Shown here: piece by piece, positions 62,153 through 64,000 of the stretch | Layout: each line of letters begins with the position of its first letter | Numbering within the stretch: position 1 is the first letter of the stretch | Source: Fasciolopsis buskii | Lineage: Eukaryota; Platyhelminthes; Trematoda; Plagiorchiida; Fasciolidae | Assembly (NCBI GenBank): GCA_008360955.1 | Contig: LUCM01000735.1 | Span: 125,966-189,965 of the forward strand | Direction of reading: 5' to 3' | DNA: 64,000 nt | The notes under the pieces: model-generated | The model's input: only the letters and a program-made list of their open reading frames with translations | The model's database searches: none | Told to the model about the DNA's origin: nothing | Translations under genes and position numbers: made by a program

Positions 62153-62962
62153 GAATTCGGTTTCGTACACCAAATTGTCTCAGTTGGTTTCCTCGCTATT
62201 TTTTCCGCTGTTTATCCAATGAAAATTTAAGACGGTCTTGGCATGGTCCAGTTGTTCGCGGTTGTGACTCATTTATACCTACTCACTTATTGATCACACT
62301 GACGTACAAGTAACATATTGCGAATCGGGAAAAAATGTGCACAAGTATTATCCAAAGAGATTGTCATCTCATTGGATTACGATTTACTTTCATGCTGTCC
62401 ATTTTAAGCCATACACATTTGGACTAGTCCAATCCCGCGAAAAAACCATATTGCGATTGCTAGCAATTATTTCTGAAAGGCTTTTGATTTGACAAATGCA
62501 TGAATTTAGACTGAACCAATATAGTTGGGACCTTCTTTGACTCGTCTCGCCATCCACATCCACGATGCACATGCCCTATCGTACAAGTTCACGTGTTTTC
62601 TTCCATTAAGTTCTTAGATTAATTGCAGGGGTTATCTGGCTTATATGAAGTCTGCATTTAAACAAGTATTCTGTCTACAATTTGTGTGCTTTTAACTCTG
62701 ATGCCATGTTCAACCGGGCTTTCAGCCCACCATTCAGTTTTAATAGGAAACCAGAACAGCCAAATTTCACATTACAATAAGACAAGTACAGCTTATTCAC
62801 AGAAAAAACAGGGACGTTCTGATCGACAGTATCTCAAAATATGGAAACCAGCGGTCATTTTATGGCTTGCTGTGAAATTCCACGGAGCAGTTCCGAGGTT
62901 TGTTAGGATAGAGTGCTAACTGATTAACGGTATTATGTGAATTTTTCGCGCCTCGTTGGGTT

Positions 62963-62976
62963 ACAGACAGACAGAC
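62963..62976. repeat. (ACAG)n short tandem repeat
   Basis: Three and a half ACAG units. Confidence 0.7.
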
Positions 62977-63341
62977 GAAGCTGCTACCCAAACAGACCAA
63001 GGAAACGATGAAACGGAACACTCGTAAACAATTATATTTTGCTTAAACAATTGCATGTGTACAATCGTTTACTTTATACTTGACTGCTGCTTGTCCTGTC
63101 CTGTTCTTACTCTCTTACGTTAGCGTATACGTCACTGTCTTCCTTCCTGTCAGTTTGGTGAATTGATTGATTAGCTTGCTCTAATAAATTTTGATTTTAG
63201 TCTCAGTCAGTCTTTCACTTTTTGTCTTTTTTGCTCCGTTTGAGTAGATGTTTTTTGCGGTAGCAACTAAAATCGGAGCACTATGATACTACGCAAATGA
63301 TTGGAAAAACACAACTGAAATGAAACGGAATGCGGTGTTGC

Positions 63342-63401
63342 GAACTGATCCGATCTGATCTGAATTGAACTGAACTGAATTGAAGTGAGCGGTATTGAAC
63401 C
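63342..63401. repeat. Degenerate TGAAC/TGAAT pentamer tandem
   Basis: About twelve imperfect five-base units such as TGAAC, TGAAT, TGATC and TGAAG, a decayed pentanucleotide microsatellite. Confidence 0.75.
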
Positions 63402-64000
63402 GACTTCAGTAGACAACTTTGGGAATTATTAGCCATTTGAGTCTGCATTAGGATACCACAGGACTGGAATTAACAAGGGAGCAAGATTATGGTCACCAAT
63501 GCGTAGCACGGAATTCGGTGACCGGTCAGGACATATGCCTCAATTTCTTTCAAATCGATCGGAGGGAGTATTCAACTTGTCAGGGGATTGAAAAACAGGT
63601 GACTATAAATAGATACTACTTATTTTCTATATAATTTCAATTGAAATGGGGGAATTCGATTCCCCTTTGCTTTACCCCGCTTTTGTTTGTCTGTCAAAAG
63701 CCAGTTAATAATTTGACAAACAATAACTCGTGCAAGTGAAAAACCAAAGTGACTCGTAACTGATGGGTCCATTTGATGTCAGGTTGAACAGTTTACTCGC
63801 GGAAGAAAAAAGGAAACAAATTTATTTTATTCGCTTCTTCTGCAATGACTAACAAATGCTTACCCGATAGATTAACACATTCAAATTATCCCATAATCTA
63901 ACGTAAACTTGATTCTTTCGGACGCAGGTACATTTTGTCCAAGTTTGTGTTGCGTAGGAGCAAATAAAAATTCATGATTTTCATACAGAACCTGATCTCC
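63402..64000. other. Non-coding right edge of window
   Basis: No frame or repeat of note was seen. The sequence is AT-rich and runs off the end. Confidence 0.45.

Noticed and set aside
1..64000. Bacterial operons, CRISPR arrays, riboswitches, rRNA, spliced-leader or snRNA genes
   Set aside because: I looked for these and saw no sequence evidence for any of them.

Overview
This window looks like AT-leaning nuclear DNA from an animal, with almost no recognisable protein-coding sequence. It contains no operons, ribosome binding sites, rRNA or CRISPR. Open frames are short and scattered on both strands, as expected by chance in sequence of this composition. What can be recognised is repetitive: tRNA-derived SINE-like elements with Pol III A and B boxes, a decayed non-LTR retrotransposon, hairpin or MITE-like elements and microsatellites. 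This fits a large, repeat-rich invertebrate genome. A flatworm such as a trematode is my guess, but nothing here proves it.

Layout. 1-13 kb: unannotated sequence with a TGA microsatellite at the left edge, a 151-bp inverted-repeat element at 5885-6035, an ATGT-rich tract near 7.55 kb and a tRNA-like element near 9.4 kb. 13-21 kb: the best candidates for host exons, judged by splice signals, reading phase and amino-acid texture. These are a two-exon minus-strand unit (13091-13620), a minus-strand 3' terminal unit with a polyadenylation signal (19639-20272) and a plus-strand frame with weak eIF4E-like resemblance (20489-20826). All are low confidence. 22-28 kb: SINE copies and a perfect-looking hairpin.

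28-34.5 kb holds two assembly artefacts. The segment 28282-29485 is repeated at 29525-30728, and between the copies lie one N and the 38-bp palindromic Tn5 mosaic-end (Nextera) junction adapter. The segment 32511-33377 is repeated at 33515-34381 across a 137-N gap placed in a TTA microsatellite. About 2.2 kb of the window is therefore probably not real, and every gene or repeat there is counted twice.

34.5-42 kb: a dispersed repeat, a candidate minus-strand exon at 37254-37390, a SINE copy, a frameshifted reverse transcriptase remnant of a LINE (39.2-40.1 kb) and a pair of diverged direct repeats about 460 bp apart. 42-64 kb: mostly featureless non-coding DNA with scattered SINE-like elements, an imperfect 175-bp palindrome at 52578-52752, and a second copy (56985-57072) of the hairpin core seen inside the 5.9-kb element.

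I found no convincing complete gene. The firmest statements concern the adapter, the two false duplications, the LINE remnant and the SINE family. Candidate exons are given as hypotheses with exact splice coordinates so they can be tested.
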